Virus record (IMG/VR): IMGVR_UViG_3300021404_000028
Coordinates: 1 to 36,822 of that record
From: a virus
Reading direction: 5' to 3' (one strand)
Length of the DNA stretch: 36,822 bases
Positions within the stretch are counted from its first letter, which is position 1. The number at the start of each line of letters is the position of its first letter. Shown in pieces: positions 7,739 through 15,380 of this stretch. The position numbers and the translations under genes are program-made. The notes under the pieces were generated by a model that did no database searches, had not been told where the DNA came from, and worked only from the letters and a program-made list of their open reading frames with translations.

Positions 7739-8039
7739 GTTTCCAGAGTTGGCAGAAGATTTTCACCACTTTGCCAATGAACGAAAGTGTAGTTATAAGG
7801 AAGGCCGAACCCTAAAAAGAATGGGCGTTAAAAAAGGTGTTGCAGATTTTTTCCTGGCTTTGCCTGTATCGGGCAAATCTGGCTTATGGATTGAGCTAAA
7901 AGTCGGTAAGGGGAAACTCTCACCGGAGCAAGTGAAATTTCTGCAACGCAAAATTGCAAGGGGCTATGAGGCTATAGCCGTATGGGGAGAAGAAGCTGCC
8001 AAGGAAGTTATTTTGGCCTACTTAGACAAAGGATGTTGA
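7680..8039 (+). CDS. VRR-NUC domain nuclease
   Basis: 119 residues. ATG 7680 is chosen because GGGAG (7668-7672) is 7 bases upstream; a GTG at 7638 lacks a site. The VRR-NUC fold (PD-(D/E)XK superfamily) is read from NER near 33-35, GRTLKRMGVKKGVADFFLA (42-60) with Asp56, and LWIELKVGKGKLSPEQ (69-84) with Glu72, Lys74 and Gln84 as the metal-site residues. Stand-alone phage VRR-NUC proteins are presumed Holliday-junction or structure-specific nucleases. It lies in the lysozyme operon, which may fit resolving branched DNA before packaging. Family is clear; substrate is inferred. Confidence 0.88.
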   Translation: MSLKAEQVDHINVVNWFHYKFPELAEDFHHFANERKCSYKEGRTLKRMGVKKGVADFFLALPVSGKSGLWIELKVGKGKLSPEQVKFLQRKIARGYEAIAVWGEEAAKEVILAYLDKGC

Positions 8040-8040
8040 T

Positions 8041-8250
8041 ATGGATAGCTTACGAGTCACTTTTATTAATGACGATGGGTATGATTCTTTTGTGATACCC
8101 GATATAGAAACTTTTTTGGACAAATTAAGGAGCTGTCCAACGGTTGCAAATAAGTACAAAAAAATGGATGCAAAAGAATTTAGGCAATTTGTTGAAGATG
8201 GCTTGACTCCTATGCAGCACAAAAAGATTAAGGCGATAAATGATTTATAA
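8041..8250 (+). CDS. Small protein (unknown)
   Basis: 69 residues, starting one base after the nuclease stop, with AAAGGA inside the end of that gene. N-terminal beta strand (LRVTFINDDGYDSFVIPD) then helices rich in Lys. No known motif. Co-transcribed with the nuclease and with the following acidic protein. Confidence 0.55.
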   Translation: MDSLRVTFINDDGYDSFVIPDIETFLDKLRSCPTVANKYKKMDAKEFRQFVEDGLTPMQHKKIKAINDL

Positions 8251-8264
8251 CAGGGAGCGTTATT

Positions 8265-8843
8265 ATGTCAGAAGGAAGTTACGAGTTCGACCCATGCTCA
8301 ATTGACGGTAGTGATAAAGAGAGAAGCACTCTTGATAGTTGGAAACCTACAGAGCATAAGCCTGTAATTGTTGCCTCTAAGTGGCGAGAGCAGCAGATTG
8401 GCGATAATTTCAATCAGCAGCCAGGAATTGATGAGCTGCAAAAAATTCATAGGTATCTCAAGAAAAAGGCATCTGATTCAGACATCATGAAAGCCTTTGG
8501 TATTACAGCTGAAACCTTAGTGGCAATCAAAAAAGATAAATATGACCCTGTAGAAGGGATTTCCCTAGACAACCAAAGCAAAATCTATCGAGAGTTCAAA
8601 CGACTTGAGGAGCGCATTGAGAGCCTTTTTCGTGGCATTCATTATATTGGTGATTGCCTTTATACGGATGACCTATCTCAAGACCTATTCAAACTCTCCT
8701 TTAAGAAGCCTGTTAAAAAGAGTAAAGCTAAGAAATCTGAGGATTGTGAGGTTACTGAGGAAATTTGTGATCAAAATGATGAATTTTCTGAGGACTTCAT
8801 TGAGCTTGATGAAGAATTAGACAATTCGGGTGAAGAGGAATAA
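8265..8843 (+). CDS. Protein with acidic C-terminal tail and possible helix-turn-helix (unknown)
   Basis: 192 residues with ACAGGGAG upstream of ATG 8265. Residues 60-95 (QKIHRYLKKKASDSDIMKAF then GITAETLVAIKKD) resemble a helix-turn-helix in which 'SDSDIMKAFGITAETL' is the turn. The last 50 residues go from a Lys patch to a strongly acidic end. A DNA-binding or partner-binding role is possible, but the match is weak. It is the last gene before the terminator at 8881. I do not recognise a family. Confidence 0.5.
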   Translation: MSEGSYEFDPCSIDGSDKERSTLDSWKPTEHKPVIVASKWREQQIGDNFNQQPGIDELQKIHRYLKKKASDSDIMKAFGITAETLVAIKKDKYDPVEGISLDNQSKIYREFKRLEERIESLFRGIHYIGDCLYTDDLSQDLFKLSFKKPVKKSKAKKSEDCEVTEEICDQNDEFSEDFIELDEELDNSGEEE

Positions 8844-9192
8844 GATTTTATTATCTGATTTACCCATGGTAAAAACAGCTAAGGCAGTCGTTAATCGCTG
8901 CCTTTTTTAGTCTGATTATTAGGGTCTGATAATATAGATAATCAGACTTAGTGAAATTTATGCCTTGTTTTGAAGTGTTTTTAGTATTTAATTTGTACAG
9001 GAATCTTTTAGGGAAATGGGGGCAGCTAGTTTGGAGTTGCACCAAAGCTCGGAGTCGGGATTTCACCCTAACCTTAACCTATACTCTAGGACTGCCATAA
9101 AATGGTGGCTTATTTTCCCATTGCCCTGGGGCGTATGCTAGCTCGCTAGTTCCCATAGCCTTACCTCAATAGTATCGTTAGCCATAATTCTT
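8844..9192. other. Gene-free gap between convergent operons, with inverted repeats
   Basis: No supported gene in 349 bases. It holds the terminator at 8881-8908, an 11-bp perfect inverted repeat AGTCTGATTAT (8909-8919 with 8938-8948) enclosing a third TCTGATAAT copy, and a larger foldable block: GGGAAATGGG (9011-9020) faces CCCATTGCCC (9117-9126) with one mismatch, and GGCAG (9021-9025) can pair with CTGCC (9092-9096). A small CTAGC/GCTAG hairpin lies at 9138-9149. I looked for a tRNA here and found no T-arm. It could be a non-coding RNA, a 3' untranslated region or a packaging or recombination site. Confidence 0.4.
8881..8908 (+). terminator. Rho-independent terminator of the lysozyme-nuclease operon
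   Basis: AAGGCAG (8881-8887) pairs with CTGCCTT (8898-8904), with an inner CG/CG pair, and runs straight into six T. An A run upstream on the same strand may also give weak activity for the opposing leftward operon. Confidence 0.78.
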
Positions 9193-9546
9193 TTAACTCT
9201 TCTCTTCTTTAGCTACGGGTAAAGGCTCCTTCATGAAATCCTTACCATAAGCCTTAATTTGTTGCTTACTCATTTTGTGCTTATACTGAAAAGCGACGCT
9301 GGAAGCTTGGGTTGTTGGATCCTCTGGGTTATATTTCCATAAACCAGGCTTTTGTGTCAACCCGCATTTGTTTAAATATTTATTGGCGCGCTTCAATACG
9401 ACATTAATATCATCCAAAAAGCACTTTATTTCCTCTTTATCGAAATTTATTGTGCCATTTGAATCTTTAAATGTCGCCAGAATATTTCCTAAAATCTGAG
9501 CCTCAGTTCTAAACGCATGCCATTTGCTGATTTGAAACTTCATCAT
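9193..9546 (-). CDS. Small protein at the end of the leftward operon (unknown)
   Basis: 117 residues. The first of two adjacent ATGs (9546) has CAGGGAG at 6-base spacing. It overlaps the helicase 3' end by 38 bases. Sequence: amphipathic N-terminal helix (FRTEAQILGNILATF), a central helix (IKCFLDDINVVLKRANKYLN), then a Lys-rich tail. Only two cysteines, no nuclease or membrane signature. Position directly after RecE/RecT/helicase suggests a part in DNA metabolism; this is context only. Confidence 0.6.
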   Translation of the reverse strand: MMKFQISKWHAFRTEAQILGNILATFKDSNGTINFDKEEIKCFLDDINVVLKRANKYLNKCGLTQKPGLWKYNPEDPTTQASSVAFQYKHKMSKQQIKAYGKDFMKEPLPVAKEEKS

Positions 9547-11269
9547 TTAACGCTCCCTGTTGTATGTCAAAAATTTTCCTTTTAATTCGATACCCTTTAT
9601 TATCATAAGACAGCATCAAGTGAGTCGGAGTGTGAGCGCTTTGAAGCATCTCTTGCATCTTTTCCCGCACATCCAAATGGAGATACCACTGGCTTGGTTT
9701 ATCGCAATGCTTTTTAATGAAGTTTCCGTAGAAGACATTCTTTGCCTTCTGAGAAATGGGCGTGTAATTCTCATAAAATACAGCTATTCCTCCTTTCTTA
9801 TCCCTGCACTTGTACATGCTATTTACTCGAAATCCTGTTTTGGAATCGGATATGGCATATTTAGCCTCAATTACTTCAAATTCTCTCAGCATTTGAGCTT
9901 CATTTGGCATGCTCAATTTTTTATTTGGGTCAATAAGCTCAGTACCGCAGTCCTTACAATGTCTAGCGGATATGTCATTCTGGCTTTGGCATTTGGGATT
10001 GCTGCATTCTTTGAACTCGAAGTAATAATCACAGCGCTTATTTCCGGTGTAACCTACACAGCGCCTAGCAGTCTGAGTATTCATAGTAAAGCAAGCAGGG
10101 CATTTGATATCCCGTGGCTTGTCTTCATCTAGAGTTTGCATAACGGCTTTTAATAGAATGGGATCATCCCAGTGACTATGGCGTTCAATATTACCCGCAA
10201 AGTCTAAGACTAGAGCTTCGGTTTTATTGGTATTCGGCGAAAGTCGCAAGACCCTTCCCAGGGTTTGAACAAGCAAAACAAGGCTTTCTGTGGGTCGTAG
10301 GTAGGCGAGAGTGTCAAAAGCAGGAACATCAACGCCCACACTAATAATAGCAATATTAACAAGATACTTGATTCTACCTTCGCGGGCTGCATCTAAAATC
10401 CTTGTTCGTTCGTGTTGAGGCGTATCGCCGAGAATCAAAGCGCTTTGTGTCGCGGGGAGGTGACTCAAAATCTCATCGGCATGTTTTCGGGTAGTCGCAA
10501 AGATAAACACACCAAATCTGGCCTGGGTTTCCATGATATGAATGAGCTGCTTACAGATAAGCTCTGTTAAGCGGGCATTCTGGCTGACCACTAAAGCTAG
10601 GTCTTTTGGATCAAACTTCCCGTTGCTCTTAATCTTAACCTTTGAGAAGTCTATAACTAAACCTGGGTCAATTTTAAAATCAGGGCTTAGTAGGTATTTT
10701 TCTTTGATTAATCGGTCAGTTGTGATGTTGCCGACTTGGGTCTTGAACAGACAATTATCTCCGACAATTTCCGTTCCTTTAAAGCGGAAGTTTGTGCCTG
10801 TTGCTCCAAGCACGCGCATGTCGGAATACTCTTGCTTAAAGTGCCTAAGTATACGCATGAAGACAGTACTATGATCACTATAATTGATAGCATGAGCCTC
10901 ATCCACGAGGATGATATTAAATCTAATTTGTGAAATTCGATCATTTTTATTAATTCCATTTAAAATTGATTTAGGTGTGCCAAATACTACTGGCGCTCTG
11001 TCGTCTTTTTCTCCTAGAGCTGCGCAATAAATAGACCCAGTTCCCCCCTGTTCTATGAATGTTGCACAGTTGTTCCTCACAAGCTCGGCATTATTTACTA
11101 AACACAAAGCCCGCTTCCCTAATTTTTCCATGCGTAAGAGGATTGTAGCAAGCATTAAGCTTTTACCAGCGCCAACACTTGCCATCAATAAGACGGGCTC
11201 ATCATTAGCTACTAATGCTTGCCAGCACTCCCTCACAGCATCCTGCTGATATGGTCGTAACTGTTTCAA
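9509..11269 (-). CDS. SF2 DEAD/DEAH helicase with C-terminal zinc ribbons
   Basis: 586 residues. Motifs of a type III restriction/DEAD-like SF2 helicase are in order: LRPYQQDAV (4-12, Q motif), SVGAGKS (31-37, Walker A), DEAH (123-126), LGATGT (154-159, motif III) and QTLGRVLRLS (motif VI, about 335). After it come CPAC...C...C and CSNPKC...CKDC groups (about 385-445), a pair of zinc ribbons. The start is TTG at 11269, fixed by AAGGA six bases upstream; the next Met lies inside motif I and cannot be used. Phage enzymes of this type unwind DNA in replication and recombination. It shares the operon with RecE and RecT. Confidence 0.9.
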   Translation of the reverse strand: MKQLRPYQQDAVRECWQALVANDEPVLLMASVGAGKSLMLATILLRMEKLGKRALCLVNNAELVRNNCATFIEQGGTGSIYCAALGEKDDRAPVVFGTPKSILNGINKNDRISQIRFNIILVDEAHAINYSDHSTVFMRILRHFKQEYSDMRVLGATGTNFRFKGTEIVGDNCLFKTQVGNITTDRLIKEKYLLSPDFKIDPGLVIDFSKVKIKSNGKFDPKDLALVVSQNARLTELICKQLIHIMETQARFGVFIFATTRKHADEILSHLPATQSALILGDTPQHERTRILDAAREGRIKYLVNIAIISVGVDVPAFDTLAYLRPTESLVLLVQTLGRVLRLSPNTNKTEALVLDFAGNIERHSHWDDPILLKAVMQTLDEDKPRDIKCPACFTMNTQTARRCVGYTGNKRCDYYFEFKECSNPKCQSQNDISARHCKDCGTELIDPNKKLSMPNEAQMLREFEVIEAKYAISDSKTGFRVNSMYKCRDKKGGIAVFYENYTPISQKAKNVFYGNFIKKHCDKPSQWYLHLDVREKMQEMLQSAHTPTHLMLSYDNKGYRIKRKIFDIQQGALNDEVSNQQMACV

Positions 11270-11295
11270 AAGATATCCTTATCTTATATTAAATT

Positions 11296-11553
11296 CTATA
11301 TTGGAAAACTAATCATCATATTCATTTCTGGAGCATGTTTATTACAAGTACTAAGTCCTAAGCCCAGTCCCCTTGCGAATTCACAATCCAGGCATTTTTT
11401 CATACATTTAGAATATTGAAAGCAAGATTCATCGCCACAATCAGGGCAACAAGGCCATGACATTTTGGGATAATGATTGCAAATATGAGACATAACGTAC
11501 TCCAAGTCTTCTCTAATCATTCGCAACTGTATATCAATTGGCAAATAAATCAT
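11296..11553 (-). CDS. Cysteine-rich small protein (unknown)
   Basis: 85 residues; ATG overlaps the previous stop by one base (TAATG). Residues 24-70 carry about ten cysteines: CNHYPKMSWPCCPDCGDESC, then CMKKCLDC and a later C. The spacing CPxCGDxxC looks like a zinc ribbon. It lies just upstream of the helicase, which also has C-terminal ribbons. No named family recognised. A role in nucleic-acid or protein binding is inferred. Confidence 0.6.
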   Translation of the reverse strand: MIYLPIDIQLRMIREDLEYVMSHICNHYPKMSWPCCPDCGDESCFQYSKCMKKCLDCEFARGLGLGLSTCNKHAPEMNMMISFPI

Positions 11554-11762
11554 TAATCCTCATCCCCATCAAAAAAGAAAATTGTCTTATCAGTAATCAC
11601 CAGGTTTTTACCGCCCATTTCCCTGATTTTATTTATTATAAAAGTAATCGCATGATGATGATTTGCGATTCCTCCGTTTTTTGATCCATCAGGCATCGTA
11701 AATTCAAAGAACCACTTTTGCCCTACTGTTTCAAGGATTAGCTGTTCTTCTGTTTTTTTCAT
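11553..11762 (-). CDS. Small protein (unknown)
   Basis: 69 residues from ATG 11762, chosen because it overlaps the stop of the upstream gene as ATGA; a GTG at 11786 would add eight residues and overlap more. The sequence has a beta-type core (KWFFEFTMPDGSKNGG), an HHH run, a helix (AITFIINKIREMG) and an acidic end. No known domain. Coupled to its neighbours in the recombination operon. Confidence 0.55.
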   Translation of the reverse strand: MKKTEEQLILETVGQKWFFEFTMPDGSKNGGIANHHHAITFIINKIREMGGKNLVITDKTIFFFDGDED

Positions 11763-11959
11763 CTCTTGACCCCAGGAGCATGACACTTACTGCAAAACAG
11801 ATTATTTCCGCTTCCATCAGTCCATACGTGATCGCAATAGTTATCAATCAAGAATTGGATTTTATTAAGCAATATTTGTTCATCATCATCTTGAATGTGA
11901 GAAGTAATATCAACATAGTAAAATATTTTCTCTAGCTCTTCTTTCGTAAAATCATTCAT
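11759..11959 (-). CDS. Small zinc-finger-like protein (unknown)
   Basis: 66 residues; its ATG shares one base with the recT stop (TAATG). The acidic N-terminal half is helical. The C terminus, residues 41-62, reads CDHVWTDGSGNNLFCSKCHA, a C/H...CxxC arrangement typical of small zinc ribbons. It is the third zinc-type protein in this operon. Function unknown. Confidence 0.6.
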   Translation of the reverse strand: MNDFTKEELEKIFYYVDITSHIQDDDEQILLNKIQFLIDNYCDHVWTDGSGNNLFCSKCHAPGVKR

Positions 11960-13011
11960 TACTGGTCTGGCTCCTTATCCAATATAGAAATAAAATCTTG
12001 AGCCTGAACCATGGTTAAATCTTTCACGGTGCCGTTTTCTGAAACTCCATAATGTTTAAGAGCATCTAAGAATCTTGCGGGCTTAAAGTCCTTAACCGCA
12101 ACAAGTGCCGCAATCTCTTTTAGCTGCTTTTCTGTTGCAAGCTCCCCTGTCTCAACAACATCCTCATCGTTTTTGCCTTTAGCTGACTTTAGCTTATCCA
12201 TTAAAGCATCATGCTGTCTGGAGGGCTTTTGATTAGGAATTTCACCCGTTTCATGGTCTATAAAATCCATGTCGAACGTTTCGCTTGCAGCAACCTTGAT
12301 GTCTTGAATTCCTGCCTCTTGTAGCTCATCCAGGGAAACAGCCCTTTGCATTTCAACAGAACAAGGAAGCCATTTAAAGAGTTTACGCAAAACGGTTTTC
12401 TTAGCCATTTCTTCATAATGCGTGACCCAAGGACCATTATTTTTAGACTTGGATTGATTGCGGATTAGGTCAACATCTTTCTTGCTCATTACATCAAATT
12501 GGTGTCCTCCGTCTTTAAGAATAGCCACAGCATAAACCGCTATCAGCTCCCCTCTTTCGTTCATGGCTGGCTTGTGAATTAAGTCCTCTTTCAATCCGAA
12601 CTCATAGGAAAACACATCATTCTCATAAACTGCCCTAGAAACTAGAGAAACAATTTGTCCTGAACGTCTGGCCAAATCCAGGAAGCCTCTATAACCAGGC
12701 ATAAAGGTGCATTCTACTTTGCCCGTATTATTGTTATTAAAGGGAATTAAGTAACAAGACCCCATAATCCCAGGTTCAAGACCTAATTGAGAGGCTTGCA
12801 TAATCGCAGCAATAAAGCTCATAGGGTCGCACTCCTGGAGCTTAGGCGTTTTCCTAAGCTCAGTCAGTGCAATTCTGGTCATGCGTTCTGGTGTTAAATG
12901 CTTTGGTAAGCAGCGAGCAATCTCACCTTTCATTTTCTCCAACAAATCGCCTACTGTTTTCTGATTAGTAAGCATCAAATTTTTTCGCTCTGTGGTTGAC
13001 ATATTACTCAC
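11959..13011 (-). CDS. recT: RecT-family single-strand annealing protein
   Basis: 350 residues. Anneals complementary single strands and promotes strand exchange with a 5'-3' exonuclease partner. Family marks are visible: LTPERMTRIALTELRKTPKL (39-58), SFIAAIMQASQLGLEPG (64-80) and CTFMPGYRGFLDLARRSGQI (99-118), with WVTHYEEMAKKTVLRKLFKW near 200. Start is GTG 13011, since AGGAG sits 8 bases upstream, while the ATG at 13002 is too far from it; the GTG overlaps the recE stop (GTGA). The C-terminal 100 residues are charged and less conserved, as in other RecT proteins. Confidence 0.95.
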   Translation of the reverse strand: MSNMSTTERKNLMLTNQKTVGDLLEKMKGEIARCLPKHLTPERMTRIALTELRKTPKLQECDPMSFIAAIMQASQLGLEPGIMGSCYLIPFNNNNTGKVECTFMPGYRGFLDLARRSGQIVSLVSRAVYENDVFSYEFGLKEDLIHKPAMNERGELIAVYAVAILKDGGHQFDVMSKKDVDLIRNQSKSKNNGPWVTHYEEMAKKTVLRKLFKWLPCSVEMQRAVSLDELQEAGIQDIKVAASETFDMDFIDHETGEIPNQKPSRQHDALMDKLKSAKGKNDEDVVETGELATEKQLKEIAALVAVKDFKPARFLDALKHYGVSENGTVKDLTMVQAQDFISILDKEPDQ

Positions 13012-13835
13012 GCTGCTTTCTCCTCTTCAATTGTTGCGTATTTAGGTACAGCTAGTTCCTGTACAAGATAACCTTCCCATTTATTCTCATCCATACATTT
13101 TTTCAATTTTCTTTTGTAATTGGTAAATTGGTCTATTCCGAACTGTAAAGCCTCATCTTTCATAATATAGATTGCTGGAACATGGGGCTCTTCTTTTTCA
13201 CAAGCTAAAATTACGAACATATCAAATGGTTTATCTAAAGCTTTACATGCTTCGTGTGCCATACCAGCTTGAAGATAATACCCATACTCTAAAGCACTTC
13301 TCATAAAGCTATAAGCACTTGCGTTATTTGTGGTTTTTAAATCTACAACCATCTTTGAAGACCAAATATCAGGCCTTGTTTTAAATTGAAGCCCTGTTTC
13401 TTTATCAGTCCAGTAGATGGATTGCTCATAAACCGCCTCATCTAAAAGAGTTGTGACAATCTCATGCTTACTGATTAGGTCAACCATTTTGCTGACCTTG
13501 GAAAATTGGTCAATCGTAAGAATGATTTTACCTTCGGCATGGATTAGGAATTCTTCGTACATCTCTTTGCCTCCTTTAGTCCTTCTATCAAGGTTAGGCA
13601 TTACGGCGAATTCCATCTGGAATTTTGCGGGCTCTAATAACATAGTGTGAAAGGCTGATCCGATGTTCATTGCTGGCGTTGCTTCTGTTTTAACTGCGAG
13701 GCCCGACATGGTTTCATACCAGAAGTGATAGGGGCTTTTATCCAGCAACATTAATTTGCTGCGTGATATGCCCTCTGATGCGTGGTACTGCTCGTTTGTA
13801 ATGTCATAAACGCCGTCTTCGTATTTGTGATTCAT
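13008..13835 (-). CDS. recE: RecE-like 5'-3' exonuclease (PD-(D/E)XK)
   Basis: 275 residues from ATG 13835, which has CAGGGGAA 7 bases upstream; a longer frame to 13886 lacks a site and crosses the promoter region. Digests double-stranded DNA ends to give 3' tails for RecT. The fold is read from YHASEGISRSKL (17-28), IGSAFHTMLLEP (58-69), RPD (Asp156), VVDLK (Asp165 and Lys167) and YLQ (Gln189), the catalytic set of RecE/lambda-exonuclease-like enzymes. It is first in the leftward operon, 23 bases from the promoter-proximal transcript start I predict, and is coupled to recT. Confidence 0.93.
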   Translation of the reverse strand: MNHKYEDGVYDITNEQYHASEGISRSKLMLLDKSPYHFWYETMSGLAVKTEATPAMNIGSAFHTMLLEPAKFQMEFAVMPNLDRRTKGGKEMYEEFLIHAEGKIILTIDQFSKVSKMVDLISKHEIVTTLLDEAVYEQSIYWTDKETGLQFKTRPDIWSSKMVVDLKTTNNASAYSFMRSALEYGYYLQAGMAHEACKALDKPFDMFVILACEKEEPHVPAIYIMKDEALQFGIDQFTNYKRKLKKCMDENKWEGYLVQELAVPKYATIEEEKAA

Positions 13836-13864
13836 TGTGTTTCCCCTGTTATGTAATAGACTCC

Positions 13865-13893
13865 ATTCTATGGTCAGCCTGCCCATATGTCAA
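13865..13893 (-). promoter_or_regulatory. Leftward early promoter P1 with embedded operator
   Basis: On the minus strand TTGACA (13893-13888), a 17-base spacer and TAGAAT (13870-13865): near-perfect sigma70. The spacer carries GGGCAGGCTGACC, a quasi-palindrome with 10 of 13 positions symmetric, which recurs in the promoter of the other leftward operon at 21093-21119. Confidence 0.85.
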
Positions 13894-13899
13894 CAACTT

Positions 13900-13929
13900 T
13901 TTACACAATGTTTTCCTATGAATTATAGG
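13900..13929 (+). promoter_or_regulatory. Possible rightward early promoter for the Cro-like gene
   Basis: TTTACA (13900-13905), 18-base spacer, TATAGG (13924-13929). It overlaps the -10 of the opposing leftward promoter P2, as in divergent phage switches. An alternative -10, TATATT at 13960-13965, is also possible. Confidence 0.4.
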
Positions 13930-13950
13930 GGCATGATTCCCATACGTCAA
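13922..13950 (-). promoter_or_regulatory. Second, upstream leftward promoter P2
   Basis: On the minus strand TTGACG (13950-13945), exactly 17 bases, TATAAT (13927-13922). It is in tandem with P1, 57 bases upstream, and its spacer starts with the same TATGGG. Both would transcribe recE and the leftward operon. Confidence 0.78.
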
Positions 13951-13992
13951 AATTATTGGTATATTCAAGCAAAATAATTACAGAGGTAATCC

Positions 13993-14193
13993 ATGACACC
14001 GGACGAAGTTTTGAAAAAATACGGAACTCAGTACAAATTCCAAAAAGAAACAGGGATGTCTCACCGTTCCCTGGGGCGCTGGCTGCAATGGGGATTTGTA
14101 CCTGAACAATCCCAATATAAACTGGAGCGAATTACAGACGGGGAGTTAAAAAGTTCCTGGACTTTGAATAAGGAAATTAAGAATGTCGGATGA
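13993..14193 (+). CDS. Cro-like helix-turn-helix regulator
   Basis: 66 residues, CAGAGGTAA site before ATG 13993. Small one-domain repressor of the Cro/YdaS type: TPDEVLKKYGTQYKFQKETG (2-21) with the turn at MSHRSLGRWLQWG (22-34) and the typical tail VPEQSQYKLERITDGELKS. Lambda-like Cro proteins act as dimers on operators between the divergent early promoters. The gene is the first of the rightward early operon and lies right next to the tandem leftward promoters, which makes it the best candidate to bind the shared operator. No CI-type partner is encoded in the window. Confidence 0.85.
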   Translation: MTPDEVLKKYGTQYKFQKETGMSHRSLGRWLQWGFVPEQSQYKLERITDGELKSSWTLNKEIKNVG

Positions 14194-14578
14194 TTTAAAA
14201 GTGAAATGGGAAAAGATAATTGACGCCTATGATGTACCTTATCTTAATTATTTAGATTTGGGCAATTGCACCATGTTTCGAGTCGCTATTTTTAAAACTT
14301 TTAATCCGCGTCAGGGAATGTTTGTAGCAATAGAAGATAGAGGCGCTTTTTTCTTTGGAATGGATAGAGCCCTGCATAAAGACTATGTAAGAGAAAAATT
14401 ATTTTTACAAGGAGATCACGCTCAAATGGCTGACTTCTTAAATGCTCAGCTACAACATGATGATTTTGGTCAACAAGGTCATTATTATGAAAATGTAATT
14501 AATGCTATAGAGCCATGTGGAAAATGTGGAGAAAACTTTGAAATGCCCTGGCACCCTAAAATAATCACGGAGGAATAA
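14183..14578 (+). CDS. Early protein with C-terminal CxxC (unknown)
   Basis: 131 residues; starts within the end of the Cro-like gene, with AAGGAAA upstream. The N-terminal part is mixed alpha/beta (YLDLGNCTMFRVAIFKTFNP), with a helix around 70-90, and the last 20 residues hold CGKCGENF, a single CxxC that could be half of a zinc site. No family recognised. Second gene of the rightward early operon. Confidence 0.6.
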   Translation: MSDDLKVKWEKIIDAYDVPYLNYLDLGNCTMFRVAIFKTFNPRQGMFVAIEDRGAFFFGMDRALHKDYVREKLFLQGDHAQMADFLNAQLQHDDFGQQGHYYENVINAIEPCGKCGENFEMPWHPKIITEE

Positions 14579-14830
14579 ATGAGGGAAGATAAAAGCGTAA
14601 CCGATGCAAAGAAATGCCTAAAATCGCATATTAAGTTCTTTGAATCGTTGCTAAAACACATCAATGGGGATGATTTAGCTTTTAAAGGTCGGGCAATGTG
14701 GACTTCTTGGTGTCTTCATAATTATATGAATAATCAGCTCATGGTTGATGTTGAAAAAGCTATAACAGGGTCAGCTAATACCGATACGGGTTTTAATATG
14801 ACTCTTGTTGAGAAATTGGCTAAGGAGTGA
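14579..14830 (+). CDS. Small early helical protein (unknown)
   Basis: 83 residues with GGAGGAAT before ATG 14579, one base after the previous stop. Mainly helix (DAKKCLKSHIKFFESLLKHI), then a WTSWCLHNYMNNQ segment. No membrane or nuclease motif. Co-transcribed with its neighbours in the rightward early operon. Confidence 0.55.
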   Translation: MREDKSVTDAKKCLKSHIKFFESLLKHINGDDLAFKGRAMWTSWCLHNYMNNQLMVDVEKAITGSANTDTGFNMTLVEKLAKE

Positions 14831-14832
14831 AT

Positions 14833-15027
14833 ATGGCAAAACTTCTTAAAGCATGGACTGATGACTGGTCACATTTAAAAAAAGCACGCTGGTATAAGCT
14901 TATTTGGTGCGCAATGCGACATCAAAAACAATATAAAATTTATTCTGCGTGGCATGCTGGAGGCACGTGGCGTGACATCAAGGTTTATGGATGTATGAAA
15001 TGTAATATATGGAGGCTAGAAGATTAA
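14833..15027 (+). CDS. Small Trp-rich early protein (unknown)
   Basis: 64 residues. ATG 14833 with AAGGAG 5 bases upstream is preferred over GTG 14827. It has six Trp and many basic residues (WSHLKKARWYKLIWCAMRHQ) and ends in GCMKCNIWRLED, with a CxxC pair. It may be a small zinc-binding or nucleic-acid-binding protein; no family recognised. Confidence 0.55.
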   Translation: MAKLLKAWTDDWSHLKKARWYKLIWCAMRHQKQYKIYSAWHAGGTWRDIKVYGCMKCNIWRLED

Positions 15028-15380
15028 TGGACGAATTTCAAACAGATACAAAAATAATCCCTTTCCTGGTTGAAAAAATAACCAAAGGAGTCAGAAAGCA
15101 ATTATGTGGTTACACCAAGAAAATCAAGGAAGAGATTAAATGGTCTGAGCTCTTTGTCAAAACTCACGTAGACGAATTTAAACAGCTACTGGATAAATCC
15201 TGGAATCTCAAAAAAGATTGGCGAGCAATAGAAATGATGATTCAAGAGAATGAGCATAATAAGAAAATAGTCTATGAGATGCAATTGCTCAATCAACAGA
15301 TTAGAGATGAATTTATGGATTTGAAACTTTTAAACATTGAGATGCAACAAAAATTAAAGATTCGGGAGGTTATGGAATGA
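15027..15380 (+). CDS. Coiled-coil early protein (unknown)
   Basis: 117 residues. ATG 15027 shares one base with the previous stop; an upstream ATG at 15009 would add six residues but overlaps its own GGAGG site. Nearly all helix, Lys/Glu-rich, with long heptad stretches (KKIVYEMQLLNQQIRDEFMD). No catalytic residues. Might be an adaptor or dimeric inhibitor; this is inference from fold only. Confidence 0.55.
   Translation: MDEFQTDTKIIPFLVEKITKGVRKQLCGYTKKIKEEIKWSELFVKTHVDEFKQLLDKSWNLKKDWRAIEMMIQENEHNKKIVYEMQLLNQQIRDEFMDLKLLNIEMQQKLKIREVME

Noticed and set aside
9011-9110. tRNA-like stretch (GGGGGCAGCTAG... with GGATTTCACCC)
   Set aside because: No TTCRA T-loop, no acceptor partner for the 5' end and no anticodon arm of correct size on either strand.
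9560-10132. 190-codon frame on the plus strand
   Set aside because: Lies fully inside the SF2 helicase gene in antisense; the helicase has all motifs, and this frame has no ribosome-binding site.
13993-14193. Antitoxin of a toxin-antitoxin pair
   Set aside because: The YdaS/Cro type could be an antitoxin, but the next gene shows no toxin fold and the site is the early control region.
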